64,000 nt of DNA, from the NCBI GenBank assembly GCA_937992175.1, contig CALKLF010000008.1:16175-80174 (forward strand), in the 5' to 3' direction. The translations under genes were made by a program, and so were the position numbers. Numbering within the stretch: position 1 is the first letter of the stretch; every line of letters starts with the position of its first letter. This stretch comes from an uncultured Fimbriimonadales bacterium (GTDB lineage: Bacteria; Armatimonadota; Fimbriimonadia; Fimbriimonadales; GBS-DC). Under the pieces are notes generated by a model. It saw nothing but the letters and a program-made list of their open reading frames with translations, did not search any database and was not told where the DNA came from. Of this stretch, positions 24,371-32,465 are shown piece by piece.

Positions 24371-24832
24371 CGAACCAGGTTCATCGTGAGCGCACTCCAG
24401 ATGCACCCAGCCGTAGCCGCGCTGAGGGGTTATCAGTTGACCAAGGCGAATCGGACGAGCGCAGGCGCGGCAGAAGCCCTGATAGCGCGCCTCAATCACG
24501 CGCCGCGCGGCGCGCTGCTGACGGTCGCGACAGCCGACATGCACCCAGTAGCCCCAGCGGGGGTGGCGCGTGATGGGGTCGCCTGGGTTAATCGGCGCGC
24601 CGCACCCAGTGCATGTCTCCCGATAGCGCGCGGGGATGATGCGCGGCGGCGGTTCGCGTCGCGGAACGAGACGCTCAGTCGCCTGCATCAGTTGTCGCAG
24701 AGCTTCCTGATAGCCGCGGCGGGGCGCTTGCGCCACAGGCTCAGGCTGCGCGGGAGCGGGGTTCGCGCCGTTGTTCTCGCGCAAACGCTGATTCTCTTGC
24801 CAGCGACGGTTAATCGGTATTGGCTTTGCCAT
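24365..24832 (-). CDS. Twin zinc-finger protein, last gene of the ubiquitin-like operon
   Basis: A 155-residue protein. After a basic, Pro-rich first half come two copies of a treble-clef-like finger. Copy 1 is ARYRETCTGCGAPINPGD with WVHVGC; copy 2 is ARYQGFCRACARPIRLGQ with WVHLEC. Each has C-x2-C then H-x2-C ligands. It starts four bases after the stop of the JAB-E1 gene, which ties it to this operon. It could bind DNA, or act as a ligase-like adaptor or a modification target. None of these is shown by the sequence. Confidence 0.75.
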   Translation of the reverse strand: MAKPIPINRRWQENQRLRENNGANPAPAQPEPVAQAPRRGYQEALRQLMQATERLVPRREPPPRIIPARYRETCTGCGAPINPGDPITRHPRWGYWVHVGCRDRQQRAARRVIEARYQGFCRACARPIRLGQLITPQRGYGWVHLECAHDEPGSL

Positions 24833-24835
24833 CGT

Positions 24836-26281
24836 TCAGCTCCCTCGCGGGGCAGGAATCGGTTTCCCGCGTCGCGTGCGTCGGCTCTGGCGCGGGAGGT
24901 ATCCCTGCAGCCCATACAATCCCTGCCCCAACAGGCTGTCGGGATGCTCCGAGCAGAGCAGGCAGTTCGGGTTGCGCTCGGCGCGGGCAGGAAACGCCTG
25001 TTGCTGGAGCAGGTCGTAATAGACATACGGCTGCACAGGCGCGCACCCCGTAGCTAATTTTACCAGCTCCCACGCCAGCAGGTTCCCTACAACGCCGTTG
25101 AGGAACACTACCTGCGGGTTCGGGATGTGTTCGCCCTGAATATAGCCGCCGCGGATGGAGAGTTCGCGCTGGTGGGGGGTGAGCTGCTCCTCCACGCTCT
25201 GGCGGACGCCTCGCTCCACGCAGGCGATGCAGGCGGTCTCGCCCGGCAGGATGAGCTGCACCTGCCCGCCGCCCTGCGCAATCCCCCCGTTCTCGCTGCG
25301 CACGCCCACACCCGCGTCCAGATAGGGAATCAGGGCGCACATCGCGACGGTGTTCAGATACTGGCGCACGACCGCGCTGTCCACCGCACCGACAATCACA
25401 TCGCAGCCGAGCAGGTGGGCGAGGACCTGGGGCGTGCGGGCGTCGCGAGGGATGGGGACAATCGTGCGCAGTTCAGGCGGGCGGGCGCGGTTGAGTCGCA
25501 GCGCTAACGCACGCACTTTGCGCCATCCCCGCCGCGCCTGCGCATAACTCGCGCCCACCACCCGATTCAGATTGCTCAACTCCAGTCGGTCGGGGTCGAT
25601 CAGCAGAATCTGCCCGACGCCCAACAGCGCGAGCGCGTTCGCAATCTGCGAGCCTAAGCCCCCTGCGCCCACCAGCGCGACGCGAAGGCTGCTCAGAATC
25701 GCCTGACCCTCCGCCCCAAACGCGCGAATCTGACGGTCGTACACTGTCCGCTCCGCCCAGTCGAGCCAGAGTAGTTTTTGTCCTGTGCTGTAGCGCGTTT
25801 CGAGGGGCGCGCGGAGGACGCGCAGCCGCACAATCGGCGCGAAGCGCTCCCGCTGATAGTCCCAGAACCGCCCTTCGAAGCTCATGTCGTTGCCGAACAC
25901 GAGGCTGCCGTGCCGAAACGGGGGCGACATACTTTGCGTGGTCTGGAACTTCAGCAGGTCGCTGCGGTCGTCAATGGACGAGAAGCGCGGATTCGTACCC
26001 CACGGATGGGTATGCGCCTCCAGCAGGCTGTAGCCCTCGCGAGCGCAGCGCACCAGCAGCCCATGCACGAACTCTGGGCGCGTTTCTACCAGGCTGTGGG
26101 TGCGATGGGCGTAGGCGTTTTCGGGTACGGGTACGACCTCACGCGCGAGGAATATCACGCGCGATTCGCTCTCCAGCGTCCGGCAGAGCAGGAAACACTT
26201 GGTCTCCACGCTACAGTCGGCGAGCAGAACCGCGCGCAGGCGCGCCCAGAGCGCGTGAGGGAGCCGAACCTCGCCTATCAT
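24836..26281 (-). CDS. JAB deubiquitinase-E1 fusion (ThiF family)
   Basis: A 481-residue fusion. Residues 1-150 are a JAB/Mov34 metalloprotease domain: Glu in SVETKCF, then HTHPWG, and SSIDD giving HxHP...SxxD. Residues about 185-450 are a ThiF/E1 adenylation domain. It has the nucleotide loop VGAGGLGSQIANALALLG, the LIDPDRLELSNLNR block, CDVIVGAVDS, and a zinc tetrad formed by CIAC and CLLC. The E1 part would adenylate a ubiquitin-like C-terminus, while the JAB part would remove or mature the modifier. The gene overlaps the E2-like gene by four bases. A separate catalytic Cys could not be assigned with confidence. Confidence 0.9.
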   Translation of the reverse strand: MIGEVRLPHALWARLRAVLLADCSVETKCFLLCRTLESESRVIFLAREVVPVPENAYAHRTHSLVETRPEFVHGLLVRCAREGYSLLEAHTHPWGTNPRFSSIDDRSDLLKFQTTQSMSPPFRHGSLVFGNDMSFEGRFWDYQRERFAPIVRLRVLRAPLETRYSTGQKLLWLDWAERTVYDRQIRAFGAEGQAILSSLRVALVGAGGLGSQIANALALLGVGQILLIDPDRLELSNLNRVVGASYAQARRGWRKVRALALRLNRARPPELRTIVPIPRDARTPQVLAHLLGCDVIVGAVDSAVVRQYLNTVAMCALIPYLDAGVGVRSENGGIAQGGGQVQLILPGETACIACVERGVRQSVEEQLTPHQRELSIRGGYIQGEHIPNPQVVFLNGVVGNLLAWELVKLATGCAPVQPYVYYDLLQQQAFPARAERNPNCLLCSEHPDSLLGQGLYGLQGYLPRQSRRTRRGKPIPAPRGS

Positions 26282-26793
26282 TGGAATGGATCGTCGTCAA
26301 TATCGTCCAGATCGTCCAGAGCCACGATGATGAACTCCGTCGGGTTGCGTTTCCATCGTTTGAGCGCGTCGCGAATCAGTTCACACACGCTGAGCAGGGA
26401 GTGTCCCTCCAGCGGATTGGCGGCTGGCTTCCAGCTATGGATATGCAGGCAGCACGCTGTCCAGCCTTTCATCTGGGGCGGGGCGTCCGCCAGTTGGCTG
26501 GCGCGATTGGGGTCGAAGCGGGTCTCGTTATAGAAGACATGGCTCGGCTTCCTGCCGTCGGCGAGGCGCAGGTTGTCGTCGACATAGAACCAGTCGGGCG
26601 GCGTCTGCGGGTAGTTCGGCGGCAGCAGGATCAGCACATCGGTTCGCTCGTAGTTATAGCCGGGCGGCAGCGGGAAGTCCTTGACGACCACCCAGCTGCC
26701 GTCTTCATCGTCGTAGTCCGCGCTCTTGGTCTGCGAGTAGCGCGCTGCCGCGAGCGCGACCTCATACGCAATCCGCTGGAGCCGCGCGTTCAT
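26278..26793 (-). CDS. Prokaryotic E2-like protein (Prok-E2 family E type)
   Basis: A 171-residue protein with an E2 (UBC) fold pattern: FPLPPGYNYERTDVLILLPP-NYPQTPPDWFYVD mirrors the E2 beta-meander and the PxxYPxxPP loop. The following WTACCLHIHSWKP block contains the likely catalytic Cys. Helix HSLLSVCELIRDALKRW closes the fold, and the tail is acidic (DDLDDIDDDP). In known prokaryotic systems such proteins accept a ubiquitin-like modifier from an E1. It lies four bases after the small protein gene and overlaps the E1 gene, so the stoichiometry is probably coupled. Confidence 0.85.
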   Translation of the reverse strand: MNARLQRIAYEVALAAARYSQTKSADYDDEDGSWVVVKDFPLPPGYNYERTDVLILLPPNYPQTPPDWFYVDDNLRLADGRKPSHVFYNETRFDPNRASQLADAPPQMKGWTACCLHIHSWKPAANPLEGHSLLSVCELIRDALKRWKRNPTEFIIVALDDLDDIDDDPFQ

Positions 26794-26796
26794 GGC

Positions 26797-26991
26797 TTAG
26801 AACGCCCCATCCTCCCAGCGCGGCAGTCGCTCGATGGACGGAACCCGCTCCAGAATCTCGTCGGGCGTGGGCAGCGGCGTATCCAGCACCATCGGGTCGT
26901 TCTCCGTGTTGGGCAGCACGGGCTTCAGCGCAATCTCGAACTCCGTATCGTTAATGCGCACCTTCTCCTTGACTGTGGTTGCGTTTGCCAT
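26797..26991 (-). CDS. Small protein, candidate ubiquitin-like modifier
   Basis: This 64-residue protein starts at ATG 26991; a longer frame from 27036 would begin inside the promoter box. The start, TTVKEKVRINDTEFEIALKP, could be the first beta-hairpin of a ubiquitin-like fold. PTPDEILERV resembles the ILE-type turn of bacterial multi-ubiquitin domains. It ends in WEDGAF rather than Gly-Gly, so it would need trimming (perhaps by the fused JAB domain) or is a non-covalent partner. The assignment rests mainly on being first gene in an E2-E1-JAB operon. Confidence 0.55.
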   Translation of the reverse strand: MANATTVKEKVRINDTEFEIALKPVLPNTENDPMVLDTPLPTPDEILERVPSIERLPRWEDGAF

Positions 26992-27024
26992 CGTGATAGA
27001 CCCCCAATGTCGTCGGATAATGCA

Positions 27025-27076
27025 ATTATACCCCAAACGCCCTGGAAAAGTTTCCAGTCTCTCTGCAGGGTATAAT
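27025..27076. promoter_or_regulatory. Divergent promoters with a central palindrome
   Basis: On the minus strand GGTATAAT (27032-27025) serves the ubiquitin-like operon. On the plus strand GGTATAAT (27069-27076) serves sdhB. Between them CTGGAAA-AG-TTTCCAG (27042-27057) is an exact inverted repeat that would place a dimeric regulator where it could affect both promoters. Confidence 0.6.
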
Positions 27077-27098
27077 CCTTATTCGGAGGCGAAACCTT

Positions 27099-27914
27099 AT
27101 GCAAAATGGCAACGGCACTATCCGCATCATCCGTTTGAAGGTGCGTCGGCAGGATGGACCGAACCAGAAGCCGTACTGGCAAGAGTTCAGCCTGCCCTAT
27201 CGCCCGAATATGAATGTCGTCTCCTGCTTGATGGAGATTCAGCGCAACCCCGTCGACAGCAGTGGGCGCGCCGTTTCGCCCCCCGCATGGGAAGCCGCCT
27301 GCCTGGAGCAGGTGTGCGGCACATGCACGATGGTGGTGAACGGCATGGTTCAGCAATCCTGCGCCGCGCTCATCGATCAGGTGGGCGTGCACAAGGGGGA
27401 TACTATCGAGGTCGCCTTAGAGCCGATGAGCAAGTTCCCCGTTGTGCGCGACCTGATTGTCGATCGCAGTCGGATGTTCGAAGCCCTCAAGAAGCTGCAG
27501 GCGTGGGTGCCGATGGACGGCTATCACGACTTGGGTCCCGGTCCGCGGGTGGACGACGCGACGCGCGAGTTGCGCTATGCGTTCGCGCGGTGTATGACCT
27601 GCGGCTGCTGCATGGAGGCGTGCCCGCAGTATAACGAGCATTCAGCGTTTATCGGACCCGCCCCGATTGCGCAGGCGAAGTTATTTAACCTGCACTACGC
27701 GGGCGCAACGCTGGCAAACGAGCGTCTAGAGGTGCTGACGGGGCCCGAGGGCATCACGGGCTGCGGCAACGCGCAGAACTGCGTGAAGGTGTGTCCCAAG
27801 GGCATCCCGCTCACCCGCGCGATTGCTGAGCTGCATCGCGACACGACCCTCTATCGCCTGAAGAAGTGGCTGGGGATTATTCCCGATAAACTTGTGGGCG
27901 AGGGCGCGGAATAA
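27099..27914 (+). CDS. sdhB: Succinate dehydrogenase/fumarate reductase iron-sulfur subunit
   Basis: A 271-residue protein. The N-terminal domain holds the [2Fe-2S] site (CLEQVCGTCTM, then a later Cys in VQQSC). The C-terminal domain holds the [4Fe-4S] and [3Fe-4S] sites: CMTCGCCMEACP, then CGNAQNCVKVCPKGI. It passes electrons from the flavoprotein to quinone. GGAGG precedes the start. The flavoprotein and membrane subunits are not beside it; instead surE follows with an overlapping start (TAATG). The rest of the complex must be encoded elsewhere. Confidence 0.93.
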   Translation: MQNGNGTIRIIRLKVRRQDGPNQKPYWQEFSLPYRPNMNVVSCLMEIQRNPVDSSGRAVSPPAWEAACLEQVCGTCTMVVNGMVQQSCAALIDQVGVHKGDTIEVALEPMSKFPVVRDLIVDRSRMFEALKKLQAWVPMDGYHDLGPGPRVDDATRELRYAFARCMTCGCCMEACPQYNEHSAFIGPAPIAQAKLFNLHYAGATLANERLEVLTGPEGITGCGNAQNCVKVCPKGIPLTRAIAELHRDTTLYRLKKWLGIIPDKLVGEGAE

Positions 27915-28750
27915 TGCGCATCTTAGTCACGAACGACGATGGCGTGTACGCCGAGGGGATTCGGGTGCTGGCGCAGCGGCTGAAGCCCCTCGGCGAGGTC
28001 TTTATTGTTGCGCCCGATCGCCCGCGCAGCGCGACGGGGCACTCCATCACGCTGCACAAACCCCTGCGCCTGCATCGGATTCACCTTCCTGACGGCTCGA
28101 TTGCCTACGCCACAAACGGCACGCCGACGGACTGCGTAACGCTCGGCGCGCACGCCGTGCTGAACCATCAGGTCGACCTCGTGGTGTCGGGCATCAACGC
28201 CGGTCCGAACCTCGGCTGGGATTTGACCTATTCGGGCACGATAGCGGCGGCGATCGAGGGCGCGATACACGGGATTAACGCGTTTGCGGTCTCGCTGGCG
28301 GCGGAGGAGGTGTTGCCGTTAGCCCGCGCGGAGGCGACGAACGAGCCGTTCCAGAGCGAGCTGCCCCCGATGCACTACGAGACCGCCGCACTCGCCGCGC
28401 TGAACATCGCCCGCCTGCTGCGCGAGCATCCCCTGCCTGAGCATACCTTTCTGAATGTGAATGTGCCGAACCTGCCGATTCATGAGATCAAGGGCTACCA
28501 GATTACCGCGCTTGGCAGGCGACAGTATGCGGATCGAATCGAGTCGCGCGTCGACCCCGCGGGACGCCCTTACTACTGGCTCAGCGGCAGCCTTGTGGAG
28601 GAACGCGACCAGCCGAGCACGGATGTCTACGCCGTCGCGCACGGCTATGTGTCGATTACCCCCGTGCATCTGGACTTCACGGCGTACAACCTGCTGGAGC
28701 CGATGCAGGAGTGGCTGAGTAAGTTGCGTTTGATTACGGATGGGTGTTAG
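27914..28750 (+). CDS. surE: 5'-nucleotidase SurE
   Basis: A 278-residue protein with the SurE signature at the very start (MRILVTNDDG), then VAPDRPRSATGHSIT, GTPTDCV, SGINAGPNLG-WDLTYSGT and FLNVNVPN. Acidic residues D8/D9 and a Ser/Asn pair bind the metal. It removes phosphate from nucleoside monophosphates and similar compounds. The first base of its ATG is the last base of the sdhB stop codon. Its end overlaps the convergent Rpn-like gene by four bases. Confidence 0.95.
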   Translation: MRILVTNDDGVYAEGIRVLAQRLKPLGEVFIVAPDRPRSATGHSITLHKPLRLHRIHLPDGSIAYATNGTPTDCVTLGAHAVLNHQVDLVVSGINAGPNLGWDLTYSGTIAAAIEGAIHGINAFAVSLAAEEVLPLARAEATNEPFQSELPPMHYETAALAALNIARLLREHPLPEHTFLNVNVPNLPIHEIKGYQITALGRRQYADRIESRVDPAGRPYYWLSGSLVEERDQPSTDVYAVAHGYVSITPVHLDFTAYNLLEPMQEWLSKLRLITDGC

Positions 28751-29769
28751 GCATTTTCGGGCGCGCTGGAAACGATTCGCGCCTGCTCGAGGAACGCTTC
28801 CAACGTGGGCACATCCAGCGCGGCGTCGAAGAGCGTTTCCAAGGCAGGCGCGTCCGAAATCGCCTCAACCAGTGGCTGCGCCGTCTTCGCGGCGTCCCCG
28901 AAACGACGGCTCAAGGCGCGTATAATCGTTTTTCTGAGGGTTTCCACTTGTCCTTCGGCGCGCCCTTCGGCAAGCCCTTTCTCGCGCCCTTCGGCAAGCC
29001 CCTTTTCAATCGCGCGCTTTTCCAGCCGCGACACGAACGGCGTCTTCCGACGACGCTTATACTCCTCCACCAGCTCGTCTACCTGACGCTCCAAAGTCTC
29101 TGGCAGCATAAGTACCCACTCCAGCAGGCGCAAAATCTGCGCCTGCTGATTATGAGTATACCCGTACTCCATCATCAGCGCAATCAGCCGCTTGCGCGCC
29201 TCGAATCGGGCGTCTATGTTCCCCTCTGTTTCCATCGCCTTTCGAAACGCCAGCAACATCAGCGCAGCAGGGTTTCTACGCTTCGCCTGCTCAGTCAGGT
29301 ATCGCTCGCCCATCTCCAGCAGCTTCACCGTGTGGAACTGGAAGTCGAGGCGCGTGCCTGGCAGTTCGCGCACATAGCGGTCAGGACGCCAGTTCGGGTT
29401 CTTGTCGGCGTAAATCACGATACAGACGATGTCGGTGCGGAGTTCCAGCCACGCGCGGGCGTAATAGGCGAATACGCGCTCTTCCATCCTGGCTGCAAAC
29501 TGCGACTGAGCCTCCAGGTGAATGTAGACGCCGCGCGGTTCGCCGTTTTTGAGCCACACGCGAGCAAGGCGGTCGGGGTAAAGCTTGCCCGTTTCGCTTT
29601 GCGGAGAGAGGCGTCGCAGCTCGGCGTCCACAAACTGGGGTCTGCGCTTCCAGTCAATCATCGCATAGAGTTCATGCAGGATCAACTTGATGAGTTGGCG
29701 GAAGAAGACCGTGATAAACTCCTTCCATGGGCTGTCGTAGTCTGCGCGCGATTGCTCCCGCGACTCCAT
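28747..29769 (-). CDS. Rpn family PD-(D/E)XK nuclease-like protein
   Basis: A 340-residue protein. The N-terminal part shows the Rpn/transposase-like pattern: KEFITVFFRQLIKLILHEL, RLARVWLKNGEPRGVYIHLEAQSQ (with the E-x-Q of the nuclease motif) and FAYYARAWLE. After residue about 240 comes an Arg/Glu-rich linker with repeats (EKGLAEGREKGLAEGRAEG). It ends with a helical domain similar to DUF4351-like tails (IIRALSRRFGDA). Such proteins cut DNA and promote recombination in other bacteria, and are very common as dispersed families. The Rpn link is by pattern only. Confidence 0.75.
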   Translation of the reverse strand: MESREQSRADYDSPWKEFITVFFRQLIKLILHELYAMIDWKRRPQFVDAELRRLSPQSETGKLYPDRLARVWLKNGEPRGVYIHLEAQSQFAARMEERVFAYYARAWLELRTDIVCIVIYADKNPNWRPDRYVRELPGTRLDFQFHTVKLLEMGERYLTEQAKRRNPAALMLLAFRKAMETEGNIDARFEARKRLIALMMEYGYTHNQQAQILRLLEWVLMLPETLERQVDELVEEYKRRRKTPFVSRLEKRAIEKGLAEGREKGLAEGRAEGQVETLRKTIIRALSRRFGDAAKTAQPLVEAISDAPALETLFDAALDVPTLEAFLEQARIVSSAPENA

Positions 29770-29823
29770 AGCAGGCTAATTCGCACAAGAACAAACTTTC
29801 CCTGCCAGAGGATTAGCCACATT

Positions 29824-31263
29824 ATGGAACAATCCTTCTGTATGCGGCAGGTGGATGTGCTGGTGATTGGCAGTGGGCCCGCGGGGCAGCGCGCGGCGAT
29901 TCAGGCGGCGAAACTCGGACGCAGCGTCGCGATTGTCGAGCGACAGACCAGCCTCGGCGGGGTGTGCATCAATACGGGCACAATCCCCAGCAAGGCGCTG
30001 CGCGAGGCAATCCTGCAACTCACAGGCAAACGGGGCGGGCTTTATCACGAAACCAGCACAGGGATCCCCAGCGACCTGACCATTCAAGACTTGGTCGCGC
30101 AGTGCCAGCACATCATCCGCACAGAGCAGGCAGTGATACGCGAGCATCTGCAGAAAAACGGCGTGCAGATGCTCTGGGGCAACGCCTATTTTGAGGACGA
30201 ATACACCGTGCGCGTGATTCAGCCGACGGGGCACGAGGTGGTGCGCGCCGAGGCGATTATTCTGGCGGTCGGCACGGTTCCCGCGCGCCCACCGCATATC
30301 CCCTTCGATGACCAGCGGGTGGTGGACAGCGACTCGTTCCTGCGTCTGCCGCGCCTCCCAAAGAGCCTGATTATCGTGGGCGGCGGGGTGATTGGCGTGG
30401 AGTACGCCTGCATGATGAACCTGCTGGGCGTGCGCGTGATTCTGGTGGAGGCGCGCCAGCGACTGCTCGATCTTGTGGACACGGAGATCAGCGAGGCGTT
30501 GCAGTATCATATGCGCTCGGCGGACATCACGCTGCGTCTGGGCGAGCAGGTGAGCCAGGTGCAGATTCTCCCCTGCGGTCTGGTGGAGGCGACTTTGGCA
30601 AGCGGCAAGCACCTGCGCGCGGAGGCGTTGCTCTACTGTATCGGGCGGCAGGGCGCGACTGCCACGCTGGGGCTGGAGAAAATCGGGCTGGAGCCTGACT
30701 CGCGCGGACGACTGCAGGTCAACGAGCGGTTCCAGACGGCAATTCCCCACATTTACGCGGTAGGAGATGTGATTGGCTTCCCCGCGCTGGCAAGCACCTC
30801 GATGGAGCAGGGGCGCGTCGCGGCGCTCCACGCCTGCGGCGAACCCGTTGAACAGAGCTGCCCACTGTTCCCCTACGGAATTTATACTATCCCTGAAATC
30901 GCGATGGTGGGCAAGACGGAGGCGCAGCTCACGGCGGAGGGTGTGCCCTATGAGGCGGGCGTGGCGCACTATCGCGAAACCGCGCGCGGGCAACTGCTCG
31001 GCGATACGCACGGCATGCTCAAAATGCTCATCCACGAGGAGACGCGCGAGATACTCGGGGTTCACGCTATTGGCGCGGGCGCGACGGAGCTAATTCACAT
31101 CGGGCAGGTGGCGATTGCCTTTCACGCCACCGTGGACTACTTTCTGAAGGCGATTTTCAACTATCCGACGCTTGCCGAGTGCTACAAAATCGCCGCGCTG
31201 AACGGCAGCAATAAGCTCCGCATGCTGCAGCAGGAGACGAAACTGGAGCGACGAGCAGCGTAG
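29824..31263 (+). CDS. sthA: Soluble pyridine nucleotide transhydrogenase-like flavoprotein
   Basis: A 479-residue class I pyridine nucleotide-disulfide oxidoreductase. FAD loop: VIGSGPAGQRAAIQAAKLG. NAD loop: IIVGGGVIGVEYACMMNLLG. Second FAD site: IYAVGDVIG. The active-site region reads GGVCINTGTIPSKALRE, so the second Cys of the redox disulfide is replaced by Thr. That is the mark of SthA-type transhydrogenases rather than dihydrolipoamide dehydrogenase. It would balance NADH and NADPH. The start is ATG 29824; the open frame reaches back to 28744 only as the antisense of the Rpn-like gene. Confidence 0.88.
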   Translation: MEQSFCMRQVDVLVIGSGPAGQRAAIQAAKLGRSVAIVERQTSLGGVCINTGTIPSKALREAILQLTGKRGGLYHETSTGIPSDLTIQDLVAQCQHIIRTEQAVIREHLQKNGVQMLWGNAYFEDEYTVRVIQPTGHEVVRAEAIILAVGTVPARPPHIPFDDQRVVDSDSFLRLPRLPKSLIIVGGGVIGVEYACMMNLLGVRVILVEARQRLLDLVDTEISEALQYHMRSADITLRLGEQVSQVQILPCGLVEATLASGKHLRAEALLYCIGRQGATATLGLEKIGLEPDSRGRLQVNERFQTAIPHIYAVGDVIGFPALASTSMEQGRVAALHACGEPVEQSCPLFPYGIYTIPEIAMVGKTEAQLTAEGVPYEAGVAHYRETARGQLLGDTHGMLKMLIHEETREILGVHAIGAGATELIHIGQVAIAFHATVDYFLKAIFNYPTLAECYKIAALNGSNKLRMLQQETKLERRAA

Positions 31264-31322
31264 ACAGGAGTTTCCCCGATGGGGTAGAATCTCTCCCCTC
31301 ACAGAGGAGAGGAGGACATCCG

Positions 31323-32414
31323 ATGAAGATTCAGCTCAACCGCAAACAGTTTGATGATGCGTTAGGCGTTGTAGCGGGCGCGGCGGCTGCGCGCGCCTCA
31401 CTCCCCATTTTGAGCCACCTGTATCTGGAAGCGCGGGGCGACACTTTGCGCCTGCTGGGTAGCGATCTGGAGCAGTGGGTGGAGTGCCGTATCCCCGCGA
31501 TTGTCGGCGAGGATGGCGCAACCACGCTCCCCGCGCGCTTGCTTACCGAGCTCGTCGGCTCGCTGGGCGGCGAGGAAATCAACATCGAATCGGGCGAGCG
31601 GCATCAGGCAATTCTGACCAGCGGCGACTCGCGCTACCAGTTGCTCGGGTTACCCGCAGAAGAGTACCCCCCTATCCCTGAAATCGAATCGCCCAGCGAA
31701 CTCGCGCTGCCTGCCAAGCACTTTCTGGAGATGGTCGGCTCGGTCGAGTTCGCCGTGTCCAAAGAGGAAGCCCGCCAGACGCTTACTGGCATCCGCATGG
31801 AGTTCGAGGGTGACACCCTGCGCCTCGTAGCGACCGACACGCACCGCCTCGCCGTGCGTACCGCGCGCATCGATTCAGGCGCGGGCGAACCCACCAGCGC
31901 GATTGTGCCATTGAAGGCAATCCAGCTCGTGCATAAAATCCCGACCGCCGACACGATTACCCTGCAGCTTGGTATGCATCGCGCCGCGTTCCTCGGCGAG
32001 AACGCGGCGGTCTATACCCAGCTTATTGAGGGGCAATATCCGAACTACCAGCGCGTGATCCCGCAGGAGTATACGCGTAAGTGGACGCTGATGGCGCAGG
32101 ACTTTCGGAACGCGCTGCGCCGCGCCTATCTGGTGGCGCGCAGCAACTCGAATAAGGTGTATCTGCGCACGGACAGCGAGAAACTGGTGATTACCGCGCA
32201 GGGCGATGTCGGTGAGGCAACCGAGCGCGTCGATCTGATTCGCGAGGGCGATGACCTGGAAATCGCCTTCAACGCCCGCTATATCCTCGATGTGCTGGAT
32301 GTGGTGAAAAGTGAGGGTGTGGTAATTGAACTTACCGAAGCGTTGCGACCCGCTGTGTTCAAACCCGCCGAAACGGATGATTATCTGTGTGTGATTATGC
32401 CGATGGCGTTGTAG
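31323..32414 (+). CDS. dnaN: DNA polymerase III subunit beta (sliding clamp)
   Basis: A 363-residue protein with three clamp domains. It has MKIQLNRKQFDDALGVV at the start, the LPILSHLYLEA block, LPAEEYPPIP, the LTGIRMEF and LVATDTHRLAVR segments, and the conserved end VIMPMAL. It encircles DNA and tethers the polymerase and repair proteins. GAGGAGAGGAGG precedes the start. dnaA and recF are not adjacent, so the gene has moved from the common origin-linked context. Confidence 0.97.
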   Translation: MKIQLNRKQFDDALGVVAGAAAARASLPILSHLYLEARGDTLRLLGSDLEQWVECRIPAIVGEDGATTLPARLLTELVGSLGGEEINIESGERHQAILTSGDSRYQLLGLPAEEYPPIPEIESPSELALPAKHFLEMVGSVEFAVSKEEARQTLTGIRMEFEGDTLRLVATDTHRLAVRTARIDSGAGEPTSAIVPLKAIQLVHKIPTADTITLQLGMHRAAFLGENAAVYTQLIEGQYPNYQRVIPQEYTRKWTLMAQDFRNALRRAYLVARSNSNKVYLRTDSEKLVITAQGDVGEATERVDLIREGDDLEIAFNARYILDVLDVVKSEGVVIELTEALRPAVFKPAETDDYLCVIMPMAL

Positions 32415-32425
32415 CTCAAGTCATC

Positions 32426-32455
32426 CCCTCTCCCCCAGCGCGGGAGAGGGGAGAG
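32426..32455 (+). terminator. Hairpin downstream of dnaN (short family A unit)
   Basis: CCCCTCTCCC and GGGAGAGGGG pair around CCAGCGC, starting about a dozen bases after the dnaN stop. It is the core of a family A repeat and probably ends both dnaN and the convergent glycosyltransferase transcript. Confidence 0.5.
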
Positions 32456-32465
32456 TTTGATCACA

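Noticed and set aside
28744..29823. N-terminal extension of the SthA-like flavoprotein
   Set aside because: This part is antisense of the Rpn-like gene. The FAD-binding loop begins right after ATG 29824, the normal N-terminus.
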